From Thermoanaerobaculum aquaticum (GTDB lineage: Bacteria > Acidobacteriota > Thermoanaerobaculia > Thermoanaerobaculales > Thermoanaerobaculaceae), in the NCBI RefSeq assembly GCF_000687145.1, contig NZ_JMFG01000006.1, forward strand, positions 62,001 through 126,000: 64,000 nt of DNA, written 5' to 3'. Below are positions 16,049 to 23,738 of the stretch, one piece after another. The translations under genes were made by a program, and so were the position numbers. Under the pieces are notes generated by a model. It had not been told where the DNA came from and did no database searches. It saw only the letters and a list, made by a program, of their open reading frames with translations. Every line of letters starts with the position of its first letter. Within the stretch, counting starts at the first letter, position 1.

Positions 16049-17569
16049 ATGCAGGAACAAGGAGAGGCTAAAAAGCCGGACGGCAACCACCGGATCGCCG
16101 AGAAGCTCGCATCGTTGGTGCGCGACTGGCGAATCCGCACCTTGCTGCCGGTAATCCTCATCCATCTGGTGGCCTTTACGGCCCTTTTTGGCTATATCTA
16201 CCGGCACGCGATCCACGGCGTTGTCAACGACTACCAGCAAATCGCCACTTCCCTTCTGAACGAGGTGGAAGCTTACTTTGCCGACTCAATGAAGCTTCAT
16301 GGGAGCCAAGAGGTCCGCCAAATCTTCACCCGTCAGCGGCACTACCGCACGATCAGCCTTGCTCTCCTGGATTCCAGCGGCCGGGTCACCGTTGCTACGG
16401 ACCCCGCAAGCCTTCCGCAAGCAGAGCTCGCGTCCTTGGTGGCCAAAAGCCTGAAGGAAAAAACGGCGTGGAGTGGCCCACAGGGGGAAGAACTTTGGGT
16501 CACCGGCGTGCGTCGGCTGGAAAACCTACCGGAATGCCGGCGGTGCCACAACCAAGAAGGCGAGACACTGGGCTTTGTGGTCATGAGGCAGGACATCTCC
16601 GTCCCCTTGCGGGCCGCGCAAGGTTGGGTGCGCAGCGGGTTCGCGGTCATTGCCACCGTGTGGCTCGGCCTGTTGATCGTGATGAGCTGGCTTAAAGCTT
16701 TGGTGATTGCCCGCCCTCTGGAGCAAATCCAGGAAAGCCTGCAAGCGGCTACCCCAGGCGGCAAGGTTTCCAAGTACGACCTGGAGGCCATGGCTGCGGA
16801 GCTGCAAGCCACCATTCTCCAACTGCTGCGAAAGGAGCAGGAGCACGAAAACGCCCTGGCGTCTTCTATGGCCCGAGCGGAACAGCTGGCTTGCCTGGGG
16901 GAAATGGCGGCCGGGCTTACCCACGAGATCAAAAACCCTCTGGCTGCAGTGATGGCGGCCTTGGAAACCCTGGTGCAGGACGCCAAACGAGGCGAGGCAC
17001 CCCAGCCGGAGATCCTTGCGCAAATGCTGCGGGAGCTGCAACGGGCCCATGGAACGTTGGATCGACTGCTGACGCTGGCCCGTCCCGCCAAGCCGCAACG
17101 GGTCAAAGTGGATTTGGCTAAGCTTCTCCGCGAGATGGCTACGCTCTTTGAACCCCGGGCCCGCCGGCGGAACATCACTTTCGAGGTTCGCATCCCCCGG
17201 GCGCTCCCAACCCTGGAAGCCGATCCGGATTTGCTGTCGCAGCTCTTCATCAACCTGGTGACCAACGCCTTCCAGGCCACACCCCCCAATGGAGCCATCA
17301 CGGTTTCCGCCACGCCCTTCCCCCAAAACGACGGGATAGCGGTGATGGTTTCGGATAACGGCTGCGGCATCCCCAAGGAAAACCTCCCGCGGGTTTTTGA
17401 GCCGTTCTTTACCACCAAGGAAGGCGGCACGGGGTTAGGTCTGGCCATCGCCCAGCAAATCGCCAGCCAGCACGGGGGTACCATCAGGATTGACTCGCAG
17501 CCCGGGCAAGGTACCCAAGTGCTGGTGCTGCTGCCTGTGCAAGTTCAAAGGACAACCGAGGAACCTTAG
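16049..17569 (+). CDS. Sensor histidine kinase with periplasmic haem-c motif
   Basis: A 506-residue membrane kinase. TM1 is at about residues 31-51 and TM2 at about 196-218; between them is a periplasmic domain with CRRCH at 163-167, a c-type haem attachment site. The cytoplasmic part has the H-box GLTHEIKNP with phospho-acceptor H292, an N-box ([10 protein letters not shown]) and ATP-lid motifs DNGCGIP and GTGLGLA, NtrB-like. It probably senses redox state or a gas through covalent haem and phosphorylates the regulator one base downstream. ATG 16049 follows GGGGGGAT; the frame opening at 16007 adds a basic, unconserved leader. Periplasmic haem-c sensors are known in Geobacter. Confidence 0.9.
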   Translation: MQEQGEAKKPDGNHRIAEKLASLVRDWRIRTLLPVILIHLVAFTALFGYIYRHAIHGVVNDYQQIATSLLNEVEAYFADSMKLHGSQEVRQIFTRQRHYRTISLALLDSSGRVTVATDPASLPQAELASLVAKSLKEKTAWSGPQGEELWVTGVRRLENLPECRRCHNQEGETLGFVVMRQDISVPLRAAQGWVRSGFAVIATVWLGLLIVMSWLKALVIARPLEQIQESLQAATPGGKVSKYDLEAMAAELQATILQLLRKEQEHENALASSMARAEQLACLGEMAAGLTHEIKNPLAAVMAALETLVQDAKRGEAPQPEILAQMLRELQRAHGTLDRLLTLARPAKPQRVKVDLAKLLREMATLFEPRARRRNITFEVRIPRALPTLEADPDLLSQLFINLVTNAFQATPPNGAITVSATPFPQNDGIAVMVSDNGCGIPKENLPRVFEPFFTTKEGGTGLGLAIAQQIASQHGGTIRIDSQPGQGTQVLVLLPVQVQRTTEEP

Positions 17570-17570
17570 G

Positions 17571-18950
17571 ATGGCATTGGTCCTGCTCGTTGAAGACGAA
17601 CAGCTCCTCCGCTGGTCCATGGCCCGCTGGCTGGAGCAGGCAGGGTTTCAGGTGCACCAGGCGGGAAGCCTTGCGGAAGCCAAAGAGCACCTGCACCAGC
17701 ACTGCCCAGACATCGTGCTTTTGGACCTCGGTCTCCCCGATGGGTTCGGTCTGGACTTGATTGAAGAGGAAAAGCAAAACTTACGGGAAAGCGAAATCAT
17801 CGTGGTCACCGCTTCCGGCCACGTGGAAGACGCGGTGCGGGCCATGAAGATGGGGGCCTTTGACTTCCTCACCAAGCCGGTTTCCCAGGAAGCCCTGCTG
17901 GAGGTGGTGGAGAAGGCCAGTGCCTGGCGTCGGAGCTCCCGGGACGCCGAGGGTTTCCGGCGCCTCACGGAATCGAAAATTAAAGGCCCCCTCATTGCCC
18001 ACTCACCGGCCATGCTGCGGGTGCTGGACCAAGCTAAACAAGTGGCGGCAGCACCCACCACCGTTCTCATTCAAGGAGAAACCGGCGTGGGCAAGGAGGT
18101 GTTGGCTCGCTTTATCCACGCCAACTCCCCTCAAGCCAGCGGCCCCCTGCAAGCCATTAACTGCGCGGCCATTCCCGAGCAACTGGTGGAAAGCGAGCTT
18201 TTTGGCTATGAAAAAGGGGCGTTTACCGACGCCCGCGAAAGCCGCAAAGGGGTCTTTGAGCTTGCCGACGGCGGCACCGTCATCCTTGACGAGGTGGCGG
18301 AAATCCCCTTGGCCCTCCAGGCCAAGCTGCTGCGCTTTTTGGAAGAGCGGACTTTACGCCGACTGGGTGGAACCCGGGAAATACGGGTGGAGGTACGGGT
18401 GATCGCCATCACCAACCGCAACCTGGAGCAACGGGTGGCCGAGGGGCATTTCCGGTCCGATCTCTTTTACCGCCTCAACGTATTCCCCATTTGGGTGCCT
18501 CCCCTCAGGCAACGCCGGGAAGACATCCTGCCCCTGGCCCGCCATTTCTTGCAGAGCTTTGCCGCCCCCCTGGGCTAGCGCTTCAGCCACTTTGCCCCGC
18601 GGGTGGAAGCGGCGCTTTTAAACCACTCCTGGCCCGGCAACGTGCGGGAGCTGCGAAACCTCATGGAGCGCACCGCACTCTTGGAGGAAGGCGGAGTGGT
18701 GGTGGGCCGCGCTTTGAACTGGGGGGAAGTGGAGGCCGAGCCCGCAGCTCACAAGCCCACCGCAGAGCTGGTGCCGCTGGAAGAGCTGGAGTTTCGCGCC
18801 GTTGTGAACGCCATGCGGGCCAGCAAGGGAAACCAGTCGGAAGCCGCACGGCTTTTGCGCATCAGTCGCGATCAGCTGCGGTACCGGGTCAAGCAGTACC
18901 GGAAAGCCGGTCGCTGGCCCAAAGACCTGGAAGAGTTGGATGAAGCATGA
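17571..18950 (+). pseudogene. NtrC-type sigma-54 response regulator interrupted by an in-frame TAG
   Basis: Receiver domain (residues 1-115, phospho-acceptor aspartate in [10 protein letters not shown]), AAA+ domain with Walker A GETGVGKE near 170 and Walker B VILDEVAE, then a Fis-type helix-turn-helix at the end. The sigma-54 contact loop is GAFTDA instead of GAFTGA. Codon 336 is TAG (18576-18578), inside the AAA+ C-terminal subdomain just before RFSHFAP and WPGNVRELRN. The reading frame continues without shift to 18950. One base change (for example TAG from AAG, CAG or TGG) explains it. As written, the product lacks the DNA-binding domain; this may be a real mutation, a sequencing error or readthrough. 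It pairs with the upstream haem-c kinase. Confidence 0.88.
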
Positions 18951-18970
18951 ACCGCCCCGTACCAGGAAGC

Positions 18971-18986
18971 TGGCACAGAGCTTGCT
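18971..18986 (+). promoter_or_regulatory. Sigma-54 (-24/-12) promoter upstream of the 21-haem cytochrome gene
   Basis: TGGCAC-N5-TTGCT: the invariant GG (18972-18973) and GC (18984-18985) are separated by exactly ten bases. It lies 20 bases past the regulator gene and about 115 bases before the cytochrome start, in otherwise non-coding DNA. Confidence 0.8.
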
Positions 18987-19101
18987 TCAACGGGCGAGGG
19001 CGGTCAAGCCGCAAGCTTTGCGGCTTAACCCGGCCAAAGGGTAACTTCCAGCCCGTGCAAGGGGTTGCCCGGTGCGCACCGGAGAGAAAGGAGGGCGGAC
19101 C

Positions 19102-20823
19102 TTGGCTGTAAGGCGGTGGCTATTGGGTATTTTTCCCCAGGTGCTGCTTTTGACTTCGGTGGCGCTCCCGGTTTTGGCCAAGCAGCATCCGAGCTTGGTC
19201 AACCCTGAGACCACCCGCTGCAGCACCTGTCACCAGCTCTTCCCCCCATCCGCGCAAGCTCACCCTCCGGCGGAGAAGAAGTGCCTTACCTGCCATCGCT
19301 TTACCAAGGAAGGGGAGAAAACCCAGGTAGCCTTGGCCGCATCCCAGCCTGACCTCTGTCTTTCCTGCCACAAAGGGCTCAGCAAGCCAGCAAGCCTCAC
19401 CCTCACCGGCGCCCATCCCCCCGTGGGCGATCAGTGCACCTCCTGCCACGAACCCCACGCCAGCACGGAAAAGCACCTTTTGTCGCAAGGACCACCAAAG
19501 CTGTGCCTTTCCTGCCACGGGGAAAGAGACGTGCAGGACAAACACCCTCTGCCGGTGCTGGCAAGCTCCTGCGTGGGCTGCCACGCCCCGCACGGAAGCG
19601 ACGTGAAGGGCATGCTTCTGGGCCAGGTGCTCCACCCGCCTTTTGCCGAAAAGACCTGCCAGGCTTGCCACCGGAAGGGGTTAGGCAGCAAGGTGCTGAT
19701 GCAAAAAACCGGTGCCGCCTTGTGCTTTGCCTGCCACAGCCAGCAAGAAAAAACCTGGAGTTCCGGGACCGTGCACGGGGCGGTGCAAAAAGGCCAGTGC
19801 ACCGCCTGCCATAACCCCCACCTTTCCGCCCAACCGCACCTGGTGCGAGCCACCGGCCCAGCGTTATGCGTGGGATGCCATCAGGATGTGGGAAAGAAGC
19901 TGCAAGCCAAGACCCCGCACCCCCCGGCGCAGGAAGACTGCCTCACCTGCCACCAACCCCACCAGGCCGACCGTTCCGGCTTGCTGCAGGCTCCAGTCAA
20001 TGAACTTTGCGGCAACTGCCATGACGGAAGCGACAAGGGTTTCGCGGCCAAGCACCTGCAAGCCAAAGGGGACAAGCTGGCGTGCGTGGGCTGCCACGAC
20101 CCCCACGGCAGCCAAGGGGTGCACCTGCTGGCGGAAGGTTCCTCTCACCCGCCCTTTGCGGAGGGGAGCTGCGATGCCTGCCACGAGGGCAGCGCTCAAA
20201 AGGTCATGGAAGGCGGCAGCCGGAAGCTGTGCTTTGCCTGCCATTCGGACATGGAAGAAAACCTGGCCAAGGGGGATGTGCACGGGGCGGTGGAAGCCGG
20301 CGAGTGCGTGGCCTGTCATTCCCCCCACGCCTCGCGGCAATCTAGCCTCCTGAAAGCCACGCCCGCTTCGGTGTGCGGTGAGTGCCACCCCGATCAGCTG
20401 CCCGGACCGGGAGAAACCGCCCACGGCGTCATCAAAGTTCTGGGCTGCCAGGCCTGCCACCAGCCCCATCAGGGCAAGGACAAGCTCCTGCGGAAAGAAG
20501 GACCCGAGCTCTGCACCGCCTGCCATGTGGCCAAGGCCACGTCGGAGCTGCAGGTGACGCTGTTTGGCAAGTTCACGGTTCCTCGCGAGCAGTGGAGCCA
20601 ATGGGCGCGGCTGCGGCTTACCCCCGACGGCACCCGCAACCACCCCGTGACCGGCCACCGGGTCTTGGGCACCCCCACCGCCGCCGGGCGCAACAAAAGC
20701 AGCTTTACCGGCGAGCTTTCCTGCCTGACCTGCCATGACCCCCACAAGGGTCAAGGTCGGGCGCTCGCCCGCCAGGGGCAGGATGGCAAGCCGGTTACCT
20801 GCGAAACCTGCCACGCCAAATGA
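19102..20823 (+). CDS. 21-haem cytochrome c
   Basis: A 573-residue exported cytochrome with 21 CxxCH motifs spread evenly from CSTCH near residue 40 to the C-terminal CETCH, many followed by PH or HG as in doubled-CxxCH repeats (CTSCHEPH, CVGCHAPH, CTACHNPH, CLTCHQPH). Such arrays form haem wires across the periplasm or on the cell surface. TTG 19102 is chosen because AAAGGAGGG ends 7 bases before it and the signal peptide (LAVRRWLLGIFPQVLLLTSV) starts there; a GTG at 19072 lacks such a site. A sigma-54 promoter precedes it. The next gene (NHL lipoprotein) follows with 8 bases between stop and start. Confidence 0.92.
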   Translation: MAVRRWLLGIFPQVLLLTSVALPVLAKQHPSLVNPETTRCSTCHQLFPPSAQAHPPAEKKCLTCHRFTKEGEKTQVALAASQPDLCLSCHKGLSKPASLTLTGAHPPVGDQCTSCHEPHASTEKHLLSQGPPKLCLSCHGERDVQDKHPLPVLASSCVGCHAPHGSDVKGMLLGQVLHPPFAEKTCQACHRKGLGSKVLMQKTGAALCFACHSQQEKTWSSGTVHGAVQKGQCTACHNPHLSAQPHLVRATGPALCVGCHQDVGKKLQAKTPHPPAQEDCLTCHQPHQADRSGLLQAPVNELCGNCHDGSDKGFAAKHLQAKGDKLACVGCHDPHGSQGVHLLAEGSSHPPFAEGSCDACHEGSAQKVMEGGSRKLCFACHSDMEENLAKGDVHGAVEAGECVACHSPHASRQSSLLKATPASVCGECHPDQLPGPGETAHGVIKVLGCQACHQPHQGKDKLLRKEGPELCTACHVAKATSELQVTLFGKFTVPREQWSQWARLRLTPDGTRNHPVTGHRVLGTPTAAGRNKSSFTGELSCLTCHDPHKGQGRALARQGQDGKPVTCETCHAK

Positions 20824-20831
20824 GGGTGAAC

Positions 20832-21860
20832 ATGAAAGCCTGTTTTTTGTTGTGGGTCGCGGTTCTTTCCGCCTGTGCTTCTGCCCCTAAACAGGCCAAG
20901 ACAGAGGCCGATCCCTATGCCCGCTACGTCTGGCCCCCACCACCCGATGAAGCCAAGATCCGCCTGGTGACGATCCTTTCCGGGCGCGCCGATGTGGAAG
21001 CCGAAAGCAAATGGAAAAGAGCCCTCATTGGCGCCTCCCCCCACGCGGTTTTTGACTTCCTGCGCAAGCCCTTTGCCGCGTTGTTCGATGCTCAAGGTCG
21101 CCTGTGGGTTTCAGACCCCGGCCTGCACGCGCTGGTGCGGTTTGATCAGCAAAACCGCCGCTACGACGTGTTTGGCACCACCGGCAGCTTGCGTTTGAAG
21201 ACGCCCCTGGGCTTGGGGCTGGGACCCGACGGCACGGTGTACGTGGCCGACGCGGATCTCAAGCGGGTTTTGGCCTATGGGCCGGAGGGGGAACTGAAGA
21301 CCGCGTACGGCAAACCCGGGGAGTTGGAAAACCCCACCGATGCCGCGGTTTCCCCGGACGGCAAAAAGCTCTACGTCACCGACTCCAAAGCCCATCGCGT
21401 GGTGATCTTCGAGGCAGCGACCGGCAAAGTGGTGGGAAGCTTTGGGGAAAGGGGCTCCGGGGAAGGCCAGTTCAGCTTCCCCTCGGCGCTGTGCTTTGAC
21501 GCCGAAGGGCACCTTTTTGTGGTGGACCAAATCAACGCCCGGGTGCAGGTTTTCGACAGTGACGGGACCTTTCTGCAGGTAATTGGCGGACTGGGCGTGG
21601 GATTTGGCAACTTCGTGCGGCCCAAGGACGTGGCCGTTGACAACCAAGGCCGCCTGTACGTCAGCGACGCCGCGTTTAACAACGTGCAGATCTTCGACCG
21701 CGAGCTGCGCCTGCTCACCTTTGTGGGGGAAACCGGCGAGCAACCGGGGCAGTTCCGCATTGCTTCGGGTATTGCCGTCCGCCCGGGGGAGTTTGCGGTG
21801 GTGGACCAGTTGGGCCGCAGGGTTCAGCTCTTCCGCTACCTACCCACTACTGGGGAATGA
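20832..21860 (+). CDS. NHL-repeat beta-propeller lipoprotein
   Basis: A 342-residue lipoprotein: signal peptide with lipobox LSAC (C15), then about six NHL blades with the recurring pattern F-D-x-x-G-x-L-(Y/F/W)-V-(S/A/V)-D (for example LYVSDAAFNNVQIFD). It is probably anchored in the outer membrane. NHL proteins recur next to multihaem cytochromes in Geobacter-type extracellular electron transfer loci and are thought to scaffold or assemble them. ATG 20832 is preferred over ATG 20820, which overlaps the previous stop. It is the first of three NHL proteins in the locus. Confidence 0.85.
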   Translation: MKACFLLWVAVLSACASAPKQAKTEADPYARYVWPPPPDEAKIRLVTILSGRADVEAESKWKRALIGASPHAVFDFLRKPFAALFDAQGRLWVSDPGLHALVRFDQQNRRYDVFGTTGSLRLKTPLGLGLGPDGTVYVADADLKRVLAYGPEGELKTAYGKPGELENPTDAAVSPDGKKLYVTDSKAHRVVIFEAATGKVVGSFGERGSGEGQFSFPSALCFDAEGHLFVVDQINARVQVFDSDGTFLQVIGGLGVGFGNFVRPKDVAVDNQGRLYVSDAAFNNVQIFDRELRLLTFVGETGEQPGQFRIASGIAVRPGEFAVVDQLGRRVQLFRYLPTTGE

Positions 21861-21898
21861 AACCCACAGGGTGGGGATTTTTCCCCAGCTTCTTTTTA
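21850..21898 (+). terminator. Hairpin after the NHL gene, possible terminator
   Basis: CTGGGGAA (21850-21857) can pair with TTCCCCAG (21881-21888), followed by the T-rich tail CTTCTTTTTA. The left arm overlaps the last codons. The right half also forms GGGGATTTTTCCCC (21873-21886), which resembles the palindrome upstream of the third sigma-54 promoter, so a regulatory role is an alternative. Confidence 0.45.
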
Positions 21899-21970
21899 TC
21901 CATCCCCACCGCGCCTTGTTAACAGCTTGATTACGAGAAGATTACACAAAGCGGTGAAATCTGTATCGCT

Positions 21971-21986
21971 TGGCATTTGCTTTGCA
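21971..21986 (+). promoter_or_regulatory. Sigma-54 (-24/-12) promoter of the first filament-cytochrome operon
   Basis: TTGGCAT...TTTGCAT: GG at 21972-21973 and GC at 21984-21985, exactly ten bases apart. It lies about 55 bases before the ATG of the tetraheme gene, a typical leader length, in a region with no other gene. Confidence 0.82.
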
Positions 21987-22039
21987 TCAAATGCGACAGG
22001 GGGCTTTCCCAGAAGGGAAAGCCCAGGAAAGGAGGATGT

Positions 22040-22714
22040 ATGAAGAAAGTTTTGGTTGTCTTTGCTTCTCTTATCTTGGCGGTGGGTCTCGCCAGCGCCG
22101 CTTCCATCGTGGGCTCCAAGCACGACCTGCGGGCCTCCGGGGGCGGCACCCCCACCGGCCAAGGGTTAACGGAGGTTTGCGTGGTGTGCCACACCCCCCA
22201 CCAGGCGAGCGCTGCCAACGGCCAGTATCCACTGTGGAACCACCAGGGTACAGCTACTGCCAGCTTTGGGGTCTACAGCAGCCCCACCATGAACGCCACC
22301 CCGGCGGAAATTGGCGGGGCAGCCATGGGTTCGCAGTCGGTTTCGCTCCTGTGCATGAGCTGCCACGATGGAACGGTGTCGGTGTTGGCCATGTACAACA
22401 ATCCACCCAGCGGTGCGCCTACAGTCAATCCCATTAGCGGACGAATTGATGCCTCCGGTCGCATCATCAGCACCGCCAACATTGGCACGAACCTGACCGA
22501 TGACCATCCGGTGAACTTCACGTACAACACGGCCTTGGCCAATGCCGACGGCGGCTTGGTGGACCCAGCAACCAGCCCCACCATTCAGGGCTGGCTGGTG
22601 GCCGGGACCGTGCAGTGCGCCTCCTGCCATGACGTGCACGATCCCCAGTACACGCCGTTCCTGCGCGCTGACAACACCGGCTCGGCGCTGTGCCTCACCT
22701 GCCACATCAAGTAG
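22040..22714 (+). CDS. Tetraheme cytochrome resembling OmcE-type filament subunits
   Basis: A 224-residue exported protein, signal peptide ending GLASA, with four CxxCH sites: CVVCHTPH, CMSCHDG, CASCHDVH and a terminal CLTCHIK that ends the protein. Marker segments are IVGSKHDL at the mature N-terminus, PLWNH, YSSPTMN and DDHPVNF, which offer distal histidine ligands. Size, haem number and the neighbourhood (isomerase, barrel, NHL lipoprotein) resemble what I recall of Geobacter OmcE, a tetraheme cytochrome that polymerises into extracellular nanowires; the similarity is inferred without alignment. AAAGGAGGATGT precedes ATG 22040. A strong hairpin follows the gene, consistent with much higher expression than the rest of the operon. 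Confidence 0.85.
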   Translation: MKKVLVVFASLILAVGLASAASIVGSKHDLRASGGGTPTGQGLTEVCVVCHTPHQASAANGQYPLWNHQGTATASFGVYSSPTMNATPAEIGGAAMGSQSVSLLCMSCHDGTVSVLAMYNNPPSGAPTVNPISGRIDASGRIISTANIGTNLTDDHPVNFTYNTALANADGGLVDPATSPTIQGWLVAGTVQCASCHDVHDPQYTPFLRADNTGSALCLTCHIK

Positions 22715-22736
22715 TTTTTCGAAGGCGTAGCATGTC

Positions 22737-22768
22737 CACCGGGCGGCGGGTTTTCCCGCCGCTCGGTG
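22737..22768 (+). other. Strong intercistronic hairpin after the tetraheme gene
   Basis: CACCG-GGCGGCGGG (22737-22750) pairs with CCCGCCGC-TCGGTG (22755-22768) around a TTTT loop, 14 pairs with one mismatch. No T-run follows, so it is not a classic terminator. Such hairpins often protect an upstream mRNA segment or partially stop polymerase, giving an excess of the first gene product. Confidence 0.65.
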
Positions 22769-22781
22769 TGCTGGGGGGACC

Positions 22782-23738
22782 ATGAAACATCTGGCACTGC
22801 TCACGCTTCTGGGAACAGTAGCAACGCTGGGCGCGCAAACACCGGTGGCCCGGGTGGGGGATGTGACCATTTCCCGGGAGATTTTGGACGAAAACGTGGC
22901 CCGGGTGCTTCAGGGCCAGTACCAACACACCCGGGTGAGCGAGGAGAAACTGCAGGAGCTGCGGGTGAAAGAGCTTTCTGTCCTCATCCGCCGGCAGCTT
23001 CTGGTGGCGGGAGCCAAAGACCGGGGTCTCGCCTTGCCGCTTGCCGAAGCTCGGCTGCAGGTGGCGGCCATGGAAAAGCAGCTGGGCCCGGAGGAGTATC
23101 AAAAATCCTTAAAAGCCCGGGGCTGGACCAGAAAAGACCACGAGCGGATCCTGGCGGAAACCCTCCTCGCCGAAAAAGCCTATCAGCGCTTCATCCTTAA
23201 CCCGTCGGCTGTCAGTGAGGAGGAAATCGCGGCCTTTTTCAAAGCTAACCCAGAGCGTTTCCAGTGGCCCGAAGCGTTGCGCGTCCAGCATATTCTCCTC
23301 AAGGTTTCCGCTACCGCCGACGCCAAGACCTGGGAAAAACGCGAGCAAGAAGCAAAGGACCTCGTTGCCCGCCTGCAACGGGGGGAAGATTTCGCCACCT
23401 TGGCTTCCCAGCTTTCCGATGACCCTTACCGGGTCAAGGGCGGGGATTTGGGCTGGGTGCACCGCGGGCGCCTGGTGGAACCGCTGGAAACCGCAGTGTG
23501 GACCGCCCGGGTGGGACAGCTTCTAGGACCTGTGCGCTCCTCCGAAGGGTTTCACGTGGTCAGGGTGCTGGAGCGGCGGCTTGCCCGGCCCATGACGCTT
23601 GATGAAGCGCGGCCCCTCATTCAGCGGGAGCTTGGGGAAAAGAAGAGGCTTGAAGCGGAAAAGCGCTTCTTTGCCGAAGTGAAGAGCCGTCACGCCGTGG
23701 TGATCCTGGATTCCAGCTTGGCCCATGCGGCACCTTAA
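22782..23738 (+). CDS. Parvulin-type peptidyl-prolyl isomerase (PpiC/SurA-like), exported
   Basis: A 318-residue protein with a signal peptide (residues 1-18), a SurA-N-like helical region (about 25-145) and one parvulin domain (about 165-265; RVQHILLKVSATAD, FATLASQLSDDPY, GGDLGWVHRGRLVEPLE, GFHVVRVLERR). It catalyses cis-trans proline isomerisation or acts as a periplasmic chaperone for outer-membrane or extracellular proteins. Its place between the filament-like cytochrome and the barrel suggests a dedicated assembly chaperone. It overlaps the barrel gene by 14 bases. Confidence 0.92.
   Translation: MKHLALLTLLGTVATLGAQTPVARVGDVTISREILDENVARVLQGQYQHTRVSEEKLQELRVKELSVLIRRQLLVAGAKDRGLALPLAEARLQVAAMEKQLGPEEYQKSLKARGWTRKDHERILAETLLAEKAYQRFILNPSAVSEEEIAAFFKANPERFQWPEALRVQHILLKVSATADAKTWEKREQEAKDLVARLQRGEDFATLASQLSDDPYRVKGGDLGWVHRGRLVEPLETAVWTARVGQLLGPVRSSEGFHVVRVLERRLARPMTLDEARPLIQRELGEKKRLEAEKRFFAEVKSRHAVVILDSSLAHAAP

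Noticed and set aside
18603-18950. Independent short gene starting GTG 18603 after the TAG
   Set aside because: It is the same frame as the regulator and lacks a ribosome binding site; it is the missing end of the NtrC-type protein.
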